Numbered from the stretch's first letter, positions 8,908 to 17,549 are shown. The stretch is DNA of 42,125 nt from an uncultured Ruminococcus sp. (GCA_902785425.1 CACZYP010000033.1:1-42125), one strand, 5' to 3'. Notes: generated from the sequence alone by a model not told the origin. A program made the numbers and translations.

Positions 8908-9383
8908 CAGCTTATCGAAAAAGTAAAAAAACGCAAAGCCAAAAGTTTTTTCCGCAGCTTTTTTTCAAAAAAGCTGCCGGGGTTCTCAGGGGCAGCGCCC
9001 CTGAGCCGCCGGAGGCATACTTATGCCCTTTAGGGGTGAATTTTCAAAACAGTCCGGTGGACTGTTTTGGAAAGAGGGGCATTTTGGCAGAAAATGCCCC
9101 TGAGTTCCGGTTTGCAAAAGACTTCTCGCCGTGACACGGCGACTTTTTCAGCTTATCGAAAAAGTAAAAAAACGCAAAGCCAAAAGTTTTTTGCGCAGCT
9201 TTTTTTCAAAAAAGCTGCCGGGGTTCTCAGGGGCAGCCCCCCTGAGCCGCCGGAGGCATACTTATGCCCTTTAGGGGTGAATTTCCAAAACAGTCCGGTG
9301 GACTGTTTTGGAAAGAGGGGCATTTTGGCAGAAAATGCCCCTGAGTTCCGGTTTGCAAAAGACTTCTCGCCGTGACACGGCGA
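8902..9383. repeat. 241-bp tandem duplication of a hairpin chain
   Basis: Two head-to-tail copies, 8902-9142 and 9143-9383, differ at only a few bases. Each copy is a chain of perfect stem-loops. In copy 1 they are 8954-8977 (GCAGCTTTTTT with AAAAAAGCTGC), 8985-9005 (CTCAGGGGC with GCCCCTGAG), 9045-9069 (CAAAACAGTCC with GGACTGTTTTG), 9076-9100 (GGGGCATTTT with AAAATGCCCC) and 9126-9142 (TCGCCGTG with CACGGCGA). Reading frames inside are compositional accidents and have no ribosome binding site. Near-identity of the copies implies a recent duplication. Confidence 0.92.
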
Positions 9384-9616
9384 CGCATAAGGTCGTGATG
9401 CTCTTGGTTTATCAATATGTGAAATCTGATTTTTACCGTTCGGCACATTGGCTGCGCCTCGTGCCTATTCTATCTGTAACGCAGGTTACTTTTGTGCTTC
9501 GCACGCTTATTTATTGCTCTATTATTACTTTTTTAGTTTCTTACTTTTGCAGGGGCGCTGCCCCTGCACCCCGCAAGCCTTTTGAAAAAGGCTTGGCGAA
9601 AACTTTCGGCTATGCC
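8905..9616. mobile_element. Non-coding palindromic element, copy 1
   Basis: The stretch between cls and the RluA gene appears to be one element. The left module at 8934-9005 (AAAAGTTTTTT, a GCAGC/T-run hairpin, then a CAGGGGC hairpin) is matched in reverse at 9549-9611 (TGCAGGGGC-GCT-GCCCCTGCA, then CAAGCCTTTT-GA-AAAAGGCTTG, then GAAAACTTTC). The right part, 9436-9510, contains GGCACATTGGCTGCGCCTC and CTTCGCACGC. It is about 80% identical to 21978-22050, so it is an interspersed family. No protein-coding content was found. It is probably a mobilised non-autonomous repeat. Confidence 0.65.
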
Positions 9617-9621
9617 ATCTT

Positions 9622-10590
9622 TTATAATCCCAAAATATCATAAAACCAGATATCCTTTACCTCGAACGACTTGCCGTTGAGATATTCGAGCAGTTCGCCG
9701 TCCGTTGTAAACGCAAACTCAAGCTTGTATGAGCAAAGCGCCTGCCATTTGAGCGGGATATTCTTGTTTATAGCATTAGTTCCGTATTTTCCGTCGCCTA
9801 CAAGCGGATGTCCTATGCTTGCAAGGTGCGCTCTTATCTGATGTGTTCTGCCTGTGAGAAGCTCCACTTCAAGCAGACTCATCTTAGCGCCGAACTGTGA
9901 AAAAGACTTTATAAGCTTGTACTTTGTCTTTATCGTCTTGCTTTCGGGTGTCGGCTTTTTCGAGATATAAACCCGGTTCTGCTTCTCGTTTTTCGTCAGA
10001 TAATCTGTAAGCAGCGCTTCTTTCCGTTTCGGGATACCGTGAACTGCGCACAGATAATACTTTTTAAGCTCTCTGTCCTTGATCTTGCGGTTAAGGATCC
10101 TGAGCGTTTCGGCATTTTTTGCGCCGATAACTATGCCGCCCGTGTTGCGGTCGATACGGTTCGCAAGCGCAGGCGCAAACGAGTTTTCATCTTTCGGGTC
10201 GTACTCGCCTTTTTTGTACATGTAGTGCTGAAAGCGTGCGAGCAGCGAATCAAAATGGTACGTCTCGTCGGGGTGACAAAGCAGGCCTGTCGGCTTATTC
10301 ATCAGAATGATGTTCTCGTCCTCATAAACGACGTCAAGCTTTTCGGGCGCTTTCATAAAGTCGTAAACATCATACTGCGGCTCTTCAAAGAATTCGTCTT
10401 TGATATAGAGCGTTATAACGTCGCCCTCGTGGAGCCGTGTGGAGATCTCGCATTTTTTGCCGTTTATCTTGATACACTTTTTTCGTATATATTTATACAT
10501 GAGCGCTGACGGCATCGACTTGAAACGCTTTGAGATAAATTTATCGAGCCTCTGATCTGCGTCGTTTTTGTTGATAACGATCTCTCTCAT
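9622..10590 (-). CDS. RluA family pseudouridine synthase
   Basis: Converts uridine to pseudouridine in rRNA or tRNA. The 322-residue protein has an N-terminal S4 RNA-binding domain (NDADQRLDKFISKRF to GDVITLYI, residues about 7-65). A catalytic domain follows, with the aspartate motif NRIDRNTGGIVIGAK near residue 145 and the RluA segment LLTGRTHQIRAHLASIGHPLVGD near residue 245. This layout matches the RluC/RluD branch, but the target uridine cannot be read from sequence. The start codon shares one base with the stop of the upstream gene (TAATG-type overlap), so the two are coupled. Confidence 0.93.
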   Translation of the reverse strand: MREIVINKNDADQRLDKFISKRFKSMPSALMYKYIRKKCIKINGKKCEISTRLHEGDVITLYIKDEFFEEPQYDVYDFMKAPEKLDVVYEDENIILMNKPTGLLCHPDETYHFDSLLARFQHYMYKKGEYDPKDENSFAPALANRIDRNTGGIVIGAKNAETLRILNRKIKDRELKKYYLCAVHGIPKRKEALLTDYLTKNEKQNRVYISKKPTPESKTIKTKYKLIKSFSQFGAKMSLLEVELLTGRTHQIRAHLASIGHPLVGDGKYGTNAINKNIPLKWQALCSYKLEFAFTTDGELLEYLNGKSFEVKDIWFYDILGL

Positions 10591-11174
10591 TACTGTGCCT
10601 TTCTGCCGAAATACCTGTTGACGGTATTCTTGTACGCTATGTATCTCTCACCGAAAGCAGCTGTCATATAGTCCTCTTCAACATTTACTATCTGAAGGTG
10701 AAGCAAGGCTATAACTGCTGCCGTAAGAACGAAAAGAGCAAAGTTGAAAAACATCATCATAATACCGATATACATAAGATCGAAGCCGACAAAAGCAGGG
10801 TTTCTGCTGTAGCTGTACAAGCCCGATGTAACAAGATCGGTTTTATCCTCGATCGGAACGCCGATCCTCCAGTTATCGTTCATTGTCAGAGCCGACATTA
10901 TAAAGATCACCGTACCTGCAACTGCTGCAAGCAGACCGATAAATCTGAGGAAAGAAGGCAGCGCCGACTTGTTTCTGATAATATTAAATATCTGAACAAC
11001 GGGAATAAGGTAAGCGCCGATCTTAACGCCAAGCTCTATTTTTCTTACAAAGCCTGTTTTATCAACAGCAAGATAGTCTGCTCTGATGCCCCTGTTCGTC
11101 TGATCCCATTTCTTGTAAAAATAAAAACCGTAAAAAGCCGCCATTACCAGGATCGTCATAAGCTTATAGAACAT
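10590..11174 (-). CDS. Isoprenylcysteine carboxyl methyltransferase-like membrane protein
   Basis: A 194-residue integral membrane protein of the ICMT/phospholipid methyltransferase type. Hydrophobic segments lie at about residues 2-20, 50-65, 75-97 and 135-160. The C-terminal signature is the SAM-binding pattern of the family: GLYSYSRNPAFVGFDLMYIG (about 120-139), then EEDYMTAAFGERYIAYKNTVNRYFG. The RNP, the EE pair and Y..Y..V.R are the usual conserved positions. The bacterial substrate is unknown; isoprenylated protein is unlikely. The ribosome binding site GAGGAG is present. It overlaps the pseudouridine synthase by one base. The adhE terminator lies just upstream, so the promoter is unclear. 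Confidence 0.8.
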   Translation of the reverse strand: MFYKLMTILVMAAFYGFYFYKKWDQTNRGIRADYLAVDKTGFVRKIELGVKIGAYLIPVVQIFNIIRNKSALPSFLRFIGLLAAVAGTVIFIMSALTMNDNWRIGVPIEDKTDLVTSGLYSYSRNPAFVGFDLMYIGIMMMFFNFALFVLTAAVIALLHLQIVNVEEDYMTAAFGERYIAYKNTVNRYFGRKAQ

Positions 11175-11201
11175 TTCTTTTCTCTCCTCTTCAAAATTCC
11201 C

Positions 11202-11237
11202 AAAAAAACTGCACCGACCGCATAAGTGTCGGTGCAG
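11202..11237 (-). terminator. Rho-independent terminator of adhE
   Basis: A perfect 10-bp stem (CTGCACCGAC at 11209-11218 with GTCGGTGCAG at 11228-11237). On the minus strand it is followed by seven U residues (A-run at 11202-11208). It lies 85 bases beyond the adhE stop. Confidence 0.9.
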
Positions 11238-11321
11238 AATAAGTTACTTTGATTTTTAACTTTTCAACATGGTTTTTTTATGATGTGGAAAAGTGACTCC
11301 GCACTTTCCGTTTTCAATTTG

Positions 11322-13937
11322 TTAAACAGTTTCAAAATTGCCGTAGTAAGCATTGAGATACATCTGCTTGATCTCGCTGATGAGCGGGTATCTCGGGTTA
11401 GCGCCTGTGCACTGGTCGTCAAATGCCTGCTCGCACATCTCATCGAGGCGGTCGAGGAAGTCCTTCTCGTCAATACCGTACTCTGCGATAGTCTTCTTGA
11501 TGCCGACTCTTTCTTTAAGCTCGTCGATCTTTGCAATGAGATTCTCAAGCTTCTGCTCGTCTGTGTCACCCTTAACGCCGAGATAATCTGCAACTTCACA
11601 GTAACGTGCGAGTGTATGCGGATGATCGTACTGGCTGAACAGACCCATCTTTGTGGGAGCCTCGGCAGCGTTGAAACGCATTACGTGGTCAAGCATAAGT
11701 GCATTTGCGATACCGTGCGGAATGTGGTGGAACGCACCGAGCTTGTGAGCCATCGAGTGGCACACGCCGAGGAATGCGTTTGCGAAAGCCATACCTGCCA
11801 TTGTTGCAGCGTTAGCCATCTTCTCTCTTGCAACAGGGTCGTTCGGACCGTTGTCGTAGCAGCGGGGCAGATACTCAAATATTGTTTTGAGCGCACGCAG
11901 ACCGATACCGTCTGTATAGTCTGTAGCCATAATCGAAGCGTAAGCTTCAAGAACGTGCGAAACTGCGTCGATACCGGAAGCGGCTGTAAGACCCTTCGGT
12001 GCCGTCATATGATAATCTGTGTCAATGATCGCCATGTTCGGAAGAAGCTCGTAATCTGCGAGCGGATACTTAACGCCTGTGCGCTCATCTGTAATAACGG
12101 CAAACGGAGTTACCTCGGAACCTGTGCCGGCAGATGTGGAGATAGCTACAAAGTAAGCCTTCTCACCCATCTTCGGGAACGTGTAAATTCTCTTTCTGAT
12201 ATCGACAAAGCGCATAGCCATGTCGAGGAAGTCTGCTTCGGGGTGCTCGTAAAGAACCCACATGATCTTGCCTGCGTCCATAGCCGAGCCGCCGCCGAGT
12301 GCGATGATAACATCGGGCTTGAACGTCTTCATCTGCTCTGCGCCCTCAATTGCGCTTGCAAGAGACGGGTCGGGAGCTACATTGGAGAATACGGCATACT
12401 CGATGCCCATTTCCTGGAGCTTGTCTGTGATCGGCTTAGTGTAGCCGTTATTGAAAAGGAAGCTGTCGGTAACTACGAAAGCCTTCTTCTTGCCCATCAT
12501 TCCAAGCTCGCCGAGAGCAACGGGCAGACAGCCTCTCTTGAAGTAAACCTTTTCGGGTGCTCTGAACCAAAGCATATTCTCACGCCTCTCCGCAACAGTC
12601 TTGATATTGAGCAGATGCTTAACGCCGACATTCTCGGAAACCGAGTTGCCGCCCCACGAGCCGCAGCCGAGTGTGAGCGACGGCGTCATGTTGAAGTTGT
12701 AAAGGTCGCCGATGCCGCCCTGTGACGAGGGAGTGTTTACAAGGATACGGCAGGTCTTCATTCGCTCACTGAATTCTGCGATCTTATCTCTTTCCGTTAC
12801 AGCATTGAGGTAGATCGAAGATGTGTGGCCGTAGCCGCCGTCAGCGATAAGATGTTCTGCCTTTGCGAATGCGTCCTGAATATCCTTTGCTTTGTACATA
12901 GCAAGTACGGGAGAAAGCTTTTCGTGAGCGAACTCTTCTTCAAGCTCTACGCTCTCTACCTCGCCAATGAGGATCTTCGTTGTTTCGGGAACTTCAACGC
13001 CTGCAAGAGCTGCGATAGTGTGAGCCTTCTGACCAACTATCTTTGCATTGAGTGCGCCGTTTATGATGATAGTTTTTCTTACCTTTTCCGTCTCTTCGGG
13101 CGAAAGGAAGTAGCAGTTCCTGTAAGCGAACTCCTTCTTCACCTGCTCGTAAACGGATTCAAGCACGATAACGCTCTGCTCCGATGCGCAGATCATACCG
13201 TTATCGAATGTTTTGGAGTGAATGATCGAGTTGACCGCAAGAAGGATATCTGCGGTGTCGTCAATGATCGCAGGTGTGTTGCCTGCGCCTACGCCGAGCG
13301 CCGGTTTGCCGCTCGAATAGGCAGCCTTTACCATGCCCGGGCCGCCCGTTGCAAGGATTATGTCGGACTCTCTCATGAGCGTATTTGTAAGCTCAAGCGA
13401 GGGAACGTCGATCCAGCCGATAATTCCTTCCGGTGCGCCTGCCTTTACAGCAGCTTCGTAAACGATCTTAGCTGCGGCGATGGTAGATCTCTTTGCTCTC
13501 GGGTGGGGGCTGATGATTACTGCGTTTCTTGTCTTTAGTGCGATGAGCGTTTTGAAAATAGCCGTAGAAGTCGGATTTGTTGTCGGGATAACTGCGCCGA
13601 TAACGCCGATCGGCTCTGCTACCTTTGCTGTTCCGAATGCCTTGTCCTCTTCGATGATACCGCAGGTTTTTGTGTCACGGTACGCATTGTAGATATACTC
13701 CGCTGCATAATGGTTCTTTATGACCTTGTCTTCGACAACGCCCATGCCTGTTTCTTCAACAGCCATCTTTGCAAGCGGAATGCGTGCGTTGTTTGCCGCA
13801 AGTGCAGCCGCTGTAAAAATAGCGTCAACCTGCTCCTGAGTATAAACTGCGAATTTAGCCTGTGCCGCTCTTACTTCGGCAAGCTTTTTTTCGAAAGCCT
13901 CTATGCTGTCAACAACAGCATACTGTTTTTCACTCAT
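11322..13937 (-). CDS. adhE: Bifunctional acetaldehyde-CoA/alcohol dehydrogenase
   Basis: Reduces acetyl-CoA to acetaldehyde and then ethanol with NADH, regenerating NAD in fermentation. The 871-residue protein has two fused domains. The N-terminal CoA-acylating aldehyde dehydrogenase (about 1-440) has PTTNPTSTAIFKTLIALKTRN and the catalytic cysteine in GMICASEQS near residue 250. The C-terminal iron-dependent alcohol dehydrogenase has GGGSAMDAGK and the metal-binding histidines in HSMAHKLGAFHHIPHG. The ATG at 13937 (MSEKQYAVV) follows TGGAG by 9 bases. The frame stays open 44 codons upstream, but that stretch is basic and unlike the family. The family forms long filaments called spirosomes. 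It is a single-gene transcript with its own terminator. Confidence 0.97.
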   Translation of the reverse strand: MSEKQYAVVDSIEAFEKKLAEVRAAQAKFAVYTQEQVDAIFTAAALAANNARIPLAKMAVEETGMGVVEDKVIKNHYAAEYIYNAYRDTKTCGIIEEDKAFGTAKVAEPIGVIGAVIPTTNPTSTAIFKTLIALKTRNAVIISPHPRAKRSTIAAAKIVYEAAVKAGAPEGIIGWIDVPSLELTNTLMRESDIILATGGPGMVKAAYSSGKPALGVGAGNTPAIIDDTADILLAVNSIIHSKTFDNGMICASEQSVIVLESVYEQVKKEFAYRNCYFLSPEETEKVRKTIIINGALNAKIVGQKAHTIAALAGVEVPETTKILIGEVESVELEEEFAHEKLSPVLAMYKAKDIQDAFAKAEHLIADGGYGHTSSIYLNAVTERDKIAEFSERMKTCRILVNTPSSQGGIGDLYNFNMTPSLTLGCGSWGGNSVSENVGVKHLLNIKTVAERRENMLWFRAPEKVYFKRGCLPVALGELGMMGKKKAFVVTDSFLFNNGYTKPITDKLQEMGIEYAVFSNVAPDPSLASAIEGAEQMKTFKPDVIIALGGGSAMDAGKIMWVLYEHPEADFLDMAMRFVDIRKRIYTFPKMGEKAYFVAISTSAGTGSEVTPFAVITDERTGVKYPLADYELLPNMAIIDTDYHMTAPKGLTAASGIDAVSHVLEAYASIMATDYTDGIGLRALKTIFEYLPRCYDNGPNDPVAREKMANAATMAGMAFANAFLGVCHSMAHKLGAFHHIPHGIANALMLDHVMRFNAAEAPTKMGLFSQYDHPHTLARYCEVADYLGVKGDTDEQKLENLIAKIDELKERVGIKKTIAEYGIDEKDFLDRLDEMCEQAFDDQCTGANPRYPLISEIKQMYLNAYYGNFETV

Positions 13938-14010
13938 AAAAACACTCCATTCGTTTAGTGTGCCGCTCGGTGAAGCGCCCGTTGCAAATGACATCGTTAT
14001 TTTTTTATCA

Positions 14011-14058
14011 AAGTAACTTCGTCCCTTTGCCTTTATAATTAGAATATCACAGTTACTT
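14011..14058 (-). promoter_or_regulatory. Inverted repeat upstream of adhE, possible operator
   Basis: AAGTAACT (14011-14018) and AGTTACTT (14051-14058) are perfect 8-bp inverted repeats 32 bases apart, 74 bases or more upstream of the adhE start. A second pair lies at 14200-14206 and 14224-14230 (CTGTTTC with GAAACAG). Redox control of adhE by Rex is common, but I do not see a Rex site (TTGTTAANNNNTTAACAA). No clear promoter was found in this roughly 330-base leader, which otherwise holds only AT-rich sequence. Confidence 0.35.
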
Positions 14059-14270
14059 CTTTTTTTCAATAGAAAAAGGAGATTATTCGCCCTGCATAGC
14101 TAAAATCTGCATAATGACCTCATTTCATCTAACTTTGATATAATTATAGTTGATTTTTACAAAACGGAGTTTTTTCTTATTTATAATTTTGTAATAGAGC
14201 TGTTTCTATACGTCATATTACACGAAACAGAAACGGTATTTTTAGGTAATAATTCTTGAACTCAAACCGA

Positions 14271-14635
14271 CTGTCCATTATCAATTGACAATTGACAATT
14301 GATAATGGAAAATTGCGGTCAGCCTCACTGCGCTCGGCTTTTATTAATGTGGAAAGCGGAATGGCAGAGTCGCTTCGCTCCCTTCTCAAATTGAAAATTG
14401 AAAATGGAAAATTGCGGAAGCGGCTGCGCCGCTTGATTTATTATGATTTGTTCAGTTTTAATATATATATCGGCAGCAAGTAAAGTAAAGCTTTTTGAGG
14501 ATCAATACAAATCCAACTCGCCGCAGGCGAGTTCCGAAATTGTCAATTATCCATTGTCAATTGTCAATTATAAAAAAGGCGAGCGCAGCGAGCCTGACCG
14601 CAATTTTCCATTTTCCATTTTCAATTTTCCATTTA
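14271..14635. repeat. Nested cluster of heptamer/hairpin elements
   Basis: At least four half-elements are stacked between adhE and pnp. Position 14275-14308 is a perfect palindrome of heptamers (CCATTATCAATTG with CAATTGATAATGG). Hairpins lie at 14321-14339 (tandem G.A type), 14418-14434 (AAGCGGC-TGC-GCCGCTT), 14515-14533 (AACTCGCC-GCA-GGCGAGTT) and 14578-14594 (tandem G.A type). Heptamer arrays (TGAAAAT, CAATTGT and TTTTCCA types) lie beside them at 14386-14415, 14538-14571 and 14601-14635. No gene is present. Confidence 0.88.
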
Positions 14636-14670
14636 AAAATCCCCCGCAGGCTGTGCCTGCAGGGGTTTTT
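14636..14670 (-). terminator. Terminator of pnp
   Basis: CCCC-C-GCAGGC pairs with GCCTGC-A-GGGG around loop TGT. A-runs before and T-runs after make it usable in both directions. It begins directly beyond the pnp stop. Confidence 0.82.
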
Positions 14671-14671
14671 A

Positions 14672-16836
14672 TCATCTTCTGAAGTTACGTCTACCGCCGT
14701 CTCTTCTGTCGTTTCTCGGTTTTCTCTGCTGATCGCTGATGTCGTTTTCGGGTGTAAGTCCCTCAACCTCGATAAGAGCGTCTCTTCTTGAAAGATTAAG
14801 TCTGCCCTTTTCGTCGATCTCAAGAACCTTAACAATGATCGTATCGCCCTCGGAAACAACGTCTGTTACCTGCTCGGTGCGCTTAACGTCAAGTCTTGAA
14901 ATGTGGCAAAGACCTTCCATGCCCGGAGCAATCTCAACGAATGCGCCGAAGTCCATGATACGTGTAACTCTGCCATAGAACACTGCGCCGATCTCGGGGC
15001 CGTTTGCGATAAGCTCGATAGCTGCAACTGCTGCGTTGCACTTGTCTGTATCCATACCGCTTACGAATACGTTGCCTGTCTCGCCGTTTTCTTCGATGTC
15101 TACCTTGACCTCGAACTGAGCCTGGATCTCCTTGATGACCTTACCGCTCTTGCCGATAACCTCGCTGATCTTGTCTGCGGGGATAGTAGTTGTGAACATC
15201 TTCGGAGCGTACTTGGAAAGCTCCTTTCTCGGCTCGGGGATAGCCTTGAGGATAACCTCGTCGAGAATGTAGTTTCTTGCCTTGTGTGTCTTATAGAGAG
15301 CTTCCTTTACCATGTCGGGTGTAAGGCCGCTGATCTTAAGATCCATCTGGATAGCCGTGATGCCGTCCTTTGTACCTGCTACCTTGAAGTCCATGTCGCC
15401 GAAGAAGTCTTCAAGACCCTGGATATCAACCATCGTCATCCAGCGCTCGCCCTCGGTGATAAGACCGCAGGAGATACCTGCAACGGGAGCCTTGATCGGA
15501 ACGCCTGCGTCCATGAGTGAAAGTGTGGAACCGCAGACAGAACCCTGAGATGTAGAACCGTTCGAGGAAACTACCTCGGAAACGAGTCTTATAGCGTAAG
15601 GGAACTCTTCAACCGGCGGGATAACGGGGAGAAGCGCTCTCTCTGCAAGTGCGCCGTGACCGATCTCACGTCTGCCGGGGCCTCTTGAAGGCTTTGTCTC
15701 GCCAACGGAATAGCTCGGGAAGTTGTAGTGATGGATATATCTCTTCTCTTCCTCGTCGTCGATACCGTCAAGGAGCTGCTTGTCGGAAACGGGGCCGAGT
15801 GTTGTTATTGTAAGAACCTGTGTCTGACCTCTTGTGAAAAGACCCGAACCGTGTGTTCTCGGAAGAATGCCTACCTCGGAAGCGAGCGGACGGATATCGT
15901 CCATGCCTCTGCCGTCAACACGCTTCTGCTCGTCAAGGAGCCAGCGGCGAACGATGAACTTCTGAGTTTTGTAGAGACACTCGTCGATCTTAGCTTCCAT
16001 CTCGGGGTAGATCTCGTCGAACTTCTCGTGAACAGCCTCGTAGATGGGCTTGAGACGCTCGTCACGAACTGTCTTGTCGTCTGTATCGAGAGCTGCCTTT
16101 ACGTCCTCTTCGCAGAACGACTTGATAGCTTCGAACATATCGTGATCGGGTTCGTTGGAGGGATACTCAAACTTCGGCTTGCCGATCTCTGCCTGAATGC
16201 CCTTGATGAACTCGATGATCTTCTGGTTAGCCTCGTGACCTGCCATGATACCGTAGCGATGCGGCTGTCTGTGGAAGCAACCGTAACAGCCATCTTGCTG
16301 ACTGCTCTCTGCTCCTTTGTGGGGTTGATAACGTACTCGCCGTCAACGTAGCCTACGGAAACGCTCGAAACAGGTCCGTTCCACGGTACATCGGAAATGG
16401 AGATAGCAATACTTGTTGCTACCATTGCAGTGATCTCGGGAGAACAATCGGGGTCAACAGACATAACCGTTGCAACAACGGAGCAGTCGTTTCTCATGTC
16501 CTTCGGGAAGAGCGGACGGATGGGTCTGTCGATAACTCTTGAAGTAAGGATAGCCTTCTCGGAGGGTCTGCCCTCTCTCTTAAGGTAAGATCCGGGGATC
16601 CTGCCTACTGCGTAAAGCTTCTCTTCGTAGTCAACGGAGAGCGGGAAGAAGTCAACGCCGTCTCTCGGCTTTGCAGAAGCGGTAACAGCAGCCTGAACAA
16701 CTGTTTCGCCGTAGCGTACAAGGCACGAACCGTTAGCAAGCTGAGCCATTTTACCCGTTTCAACAACGAGCGGACGGCCTGCGAACTCTGTTTCGTAAAC
16801 CTTGAACTTGTCAAATTTCATCATTGAATTTGCCAT
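14672..16836 (-). pseudogene. pnp: Polynucleotide phosphorylase with an apparent frameshift
   Basis: 3'-to-5' phosphorolytic exoribonuclease. Two overlapping frames together give about 721 residues, the family length. The first (16836 down to about 16249) covers the first RNase PH domain ([37 protein letters not shown]) and reads correctly to residue 196 (TDSRIATV). It then turns into Ser/Arg-rich nonsense. The second (16246-14672) begins [13 protein letters not shown] and contains the second RNase PH domain (GRGMDDIRPL; SNGSTSQGSVCGSTLSLMDAGVP). KH (VIGKSGKVIKEI) and S1 (YGRVTRIMDFGAFVEI) domains follow, then an Arg-rich tail. One missing base near 16247-16252 joins them. The rest shows no decay, so a sequencing or assembly error or a very recent mutation is likely. 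It follows rpsO, the usual order. Confidence 0.9.
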
Positions 16837-16875
16837 GTCATTAAATTCCTTTCTTGTATATATAAGATATTTTTA

Positions 16876-16957
16876 CGGAAGATCGGAATTTAGCAATAAA
16901 ATTAGCGTTCGATGCGCTCAAGCGTTAATTTTACCGCTAAATAATCCGCACCTTCCG
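16876..16957 (-). promoter_or_regulatory. Long imperfect hairpin in the pnp leader
   Basis: CGGAAG-ATC-GGAATTTAGC pairs with GCTAAATAATCC-GCAC-CTTCCG. The stem continues inward through an AT-rich segment (CAATAAAATTAGCG with CGTTAATTTTACCG). The 82-base structure lies between rpsO and pnp, about 20 bases before the pnp ribosome binding site. In Escherichia coli a comparable rpsO-pnp hairpin is cut by RNase III and lets PNPase repress itself. The same role here is inference from position and shape. Confidence 0.55.
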
Positions 16958-16979
16958 GTCTGATGCGCCGCAAGTCTAC

Positions 16980-17045
16980 AGGCAATACCGCATGAATGCC
17001 GTGTTGCCTACATTACATTTTGGGGACAGATGTTACATCTGCCCC
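16980..17045 (-). promoter_or_regulatory. Two hairpins in the rpsO-pnp intergenic region
   Basis: AGGCAA with TTGCCT (16980-17009, with an inner CCG/CGG stem) and GGGG-A-CAGATG with CATCTG-C-CCCC (17022-17045). On the minus, transcribed strand they are not followed by a U-run; the T-run is on the plus side. They more likely stabilise the rpsO 3' end or mark processing than terminate. Confidence 0.5.
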
Positions 17046-17059
17046 CTTTTTGTAAATGA

Positions 17060-17323
17060 TTACTTACGGATACCAAGCTTAGCAATGATCGAACGGTATC
17101 TTTCGATATCTACCTTGATGAGGTAGTTGAGAAGATTTCTTCTCTTACCAACCATCTTAAGAAGACCTCTTCTGGAGTGATGATCCTTCTTGTGTGTCTT
17201 AAGATGCTCGGTGAGATCGTTGATTCTCTTTGTGAGAACTGCGATCTGAACCTCAGGAGAACCTGTGTCGCCCGGATGTGTTGCATACTCCTGCATGATT
17301 GCAGTCTTTTCTGCCTTTGTCAT
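17060..17323 (-). CDS. rpsO: 30S ribosomal protein S15
   Basis: Primary 16S rRNA-binding protein of the small-subunit platform; it helps form the bridge to the 50S subunit. The product is 87 residues (E. coli 89). It begins [21 protein letters not shown] and contains the conserved [23 protein letters not shown], with the DHHSRRGL rRNA contact, and [10 protein letters not shown]. The ATG at 17323 follows GGTGG by 9 bases; an upstream in-frame start would add 38 unrelated residues. Small hairpins in the leader (CGGCT-TTTTG-AGCCG near 17440) may serve S15 autoregulation, which is known for this gene in several bacteria. Confidence 0.97.
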   Translation of the reverse strand: MTKAEKTAIMQEYATHPGDTGSPEVQIAVLTKRINDLTEHLKTHKKDHHSRRGLLKMVGKRRNLLNYLIKVDIERYRSIIAKLGIRK

Positions 17324-17451
17324 GTGTTTATCCACCTTTTCAAAGAATTTGCCCGAAGTTCTCAGTATGGGGTCAGGTGAGCGCATAAAAAATATGCTTA
17401 GTCCGCCACCCGTGAACCCGGCTTTATGTCGGCTCAAAAAGCCGCAAGGCT

Positions 17452-17480
17452 ATTATATCACATGAGGTTTGATTTGTAAA
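17452..17480 (-). promoter_or_regulatory. Sigma-A promoter of rpsO-pnp
   Basis: On the minus strand TTTACA (17480-17475), 17-base spacer, TATAAT (17457-17452). It lies about 130 bases upstream of the rpsO start codon. Confidence 0.7.
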
Positions 17481-17549
17481 GTAAATTTTATTGGAAAATA
17501 CGGTATATTATCGGCAATTATTACCGTATTATTGACAAATTACAAACAT

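Noticed and set aside
9067-9643. Plus-strand frames of about 100 codons in the hairpin-chain region
   Set aside because: They are repeated because the DNA is duplicated, contain Pro/Arg-rich low-complexity peptides, and have no ribosome binding site.
13938-14270. Rex operator upstream of adhE
   Set aside because: No TTGTTAANNNNTTAACAA-like site was found; only an unrelated AAGTAACT dyad is present.
14275-14571. CRISPR array
   Set aside because: The repeated units are 7 bp and contiguous, without unique spacers of constant length, and no cas genes are present.
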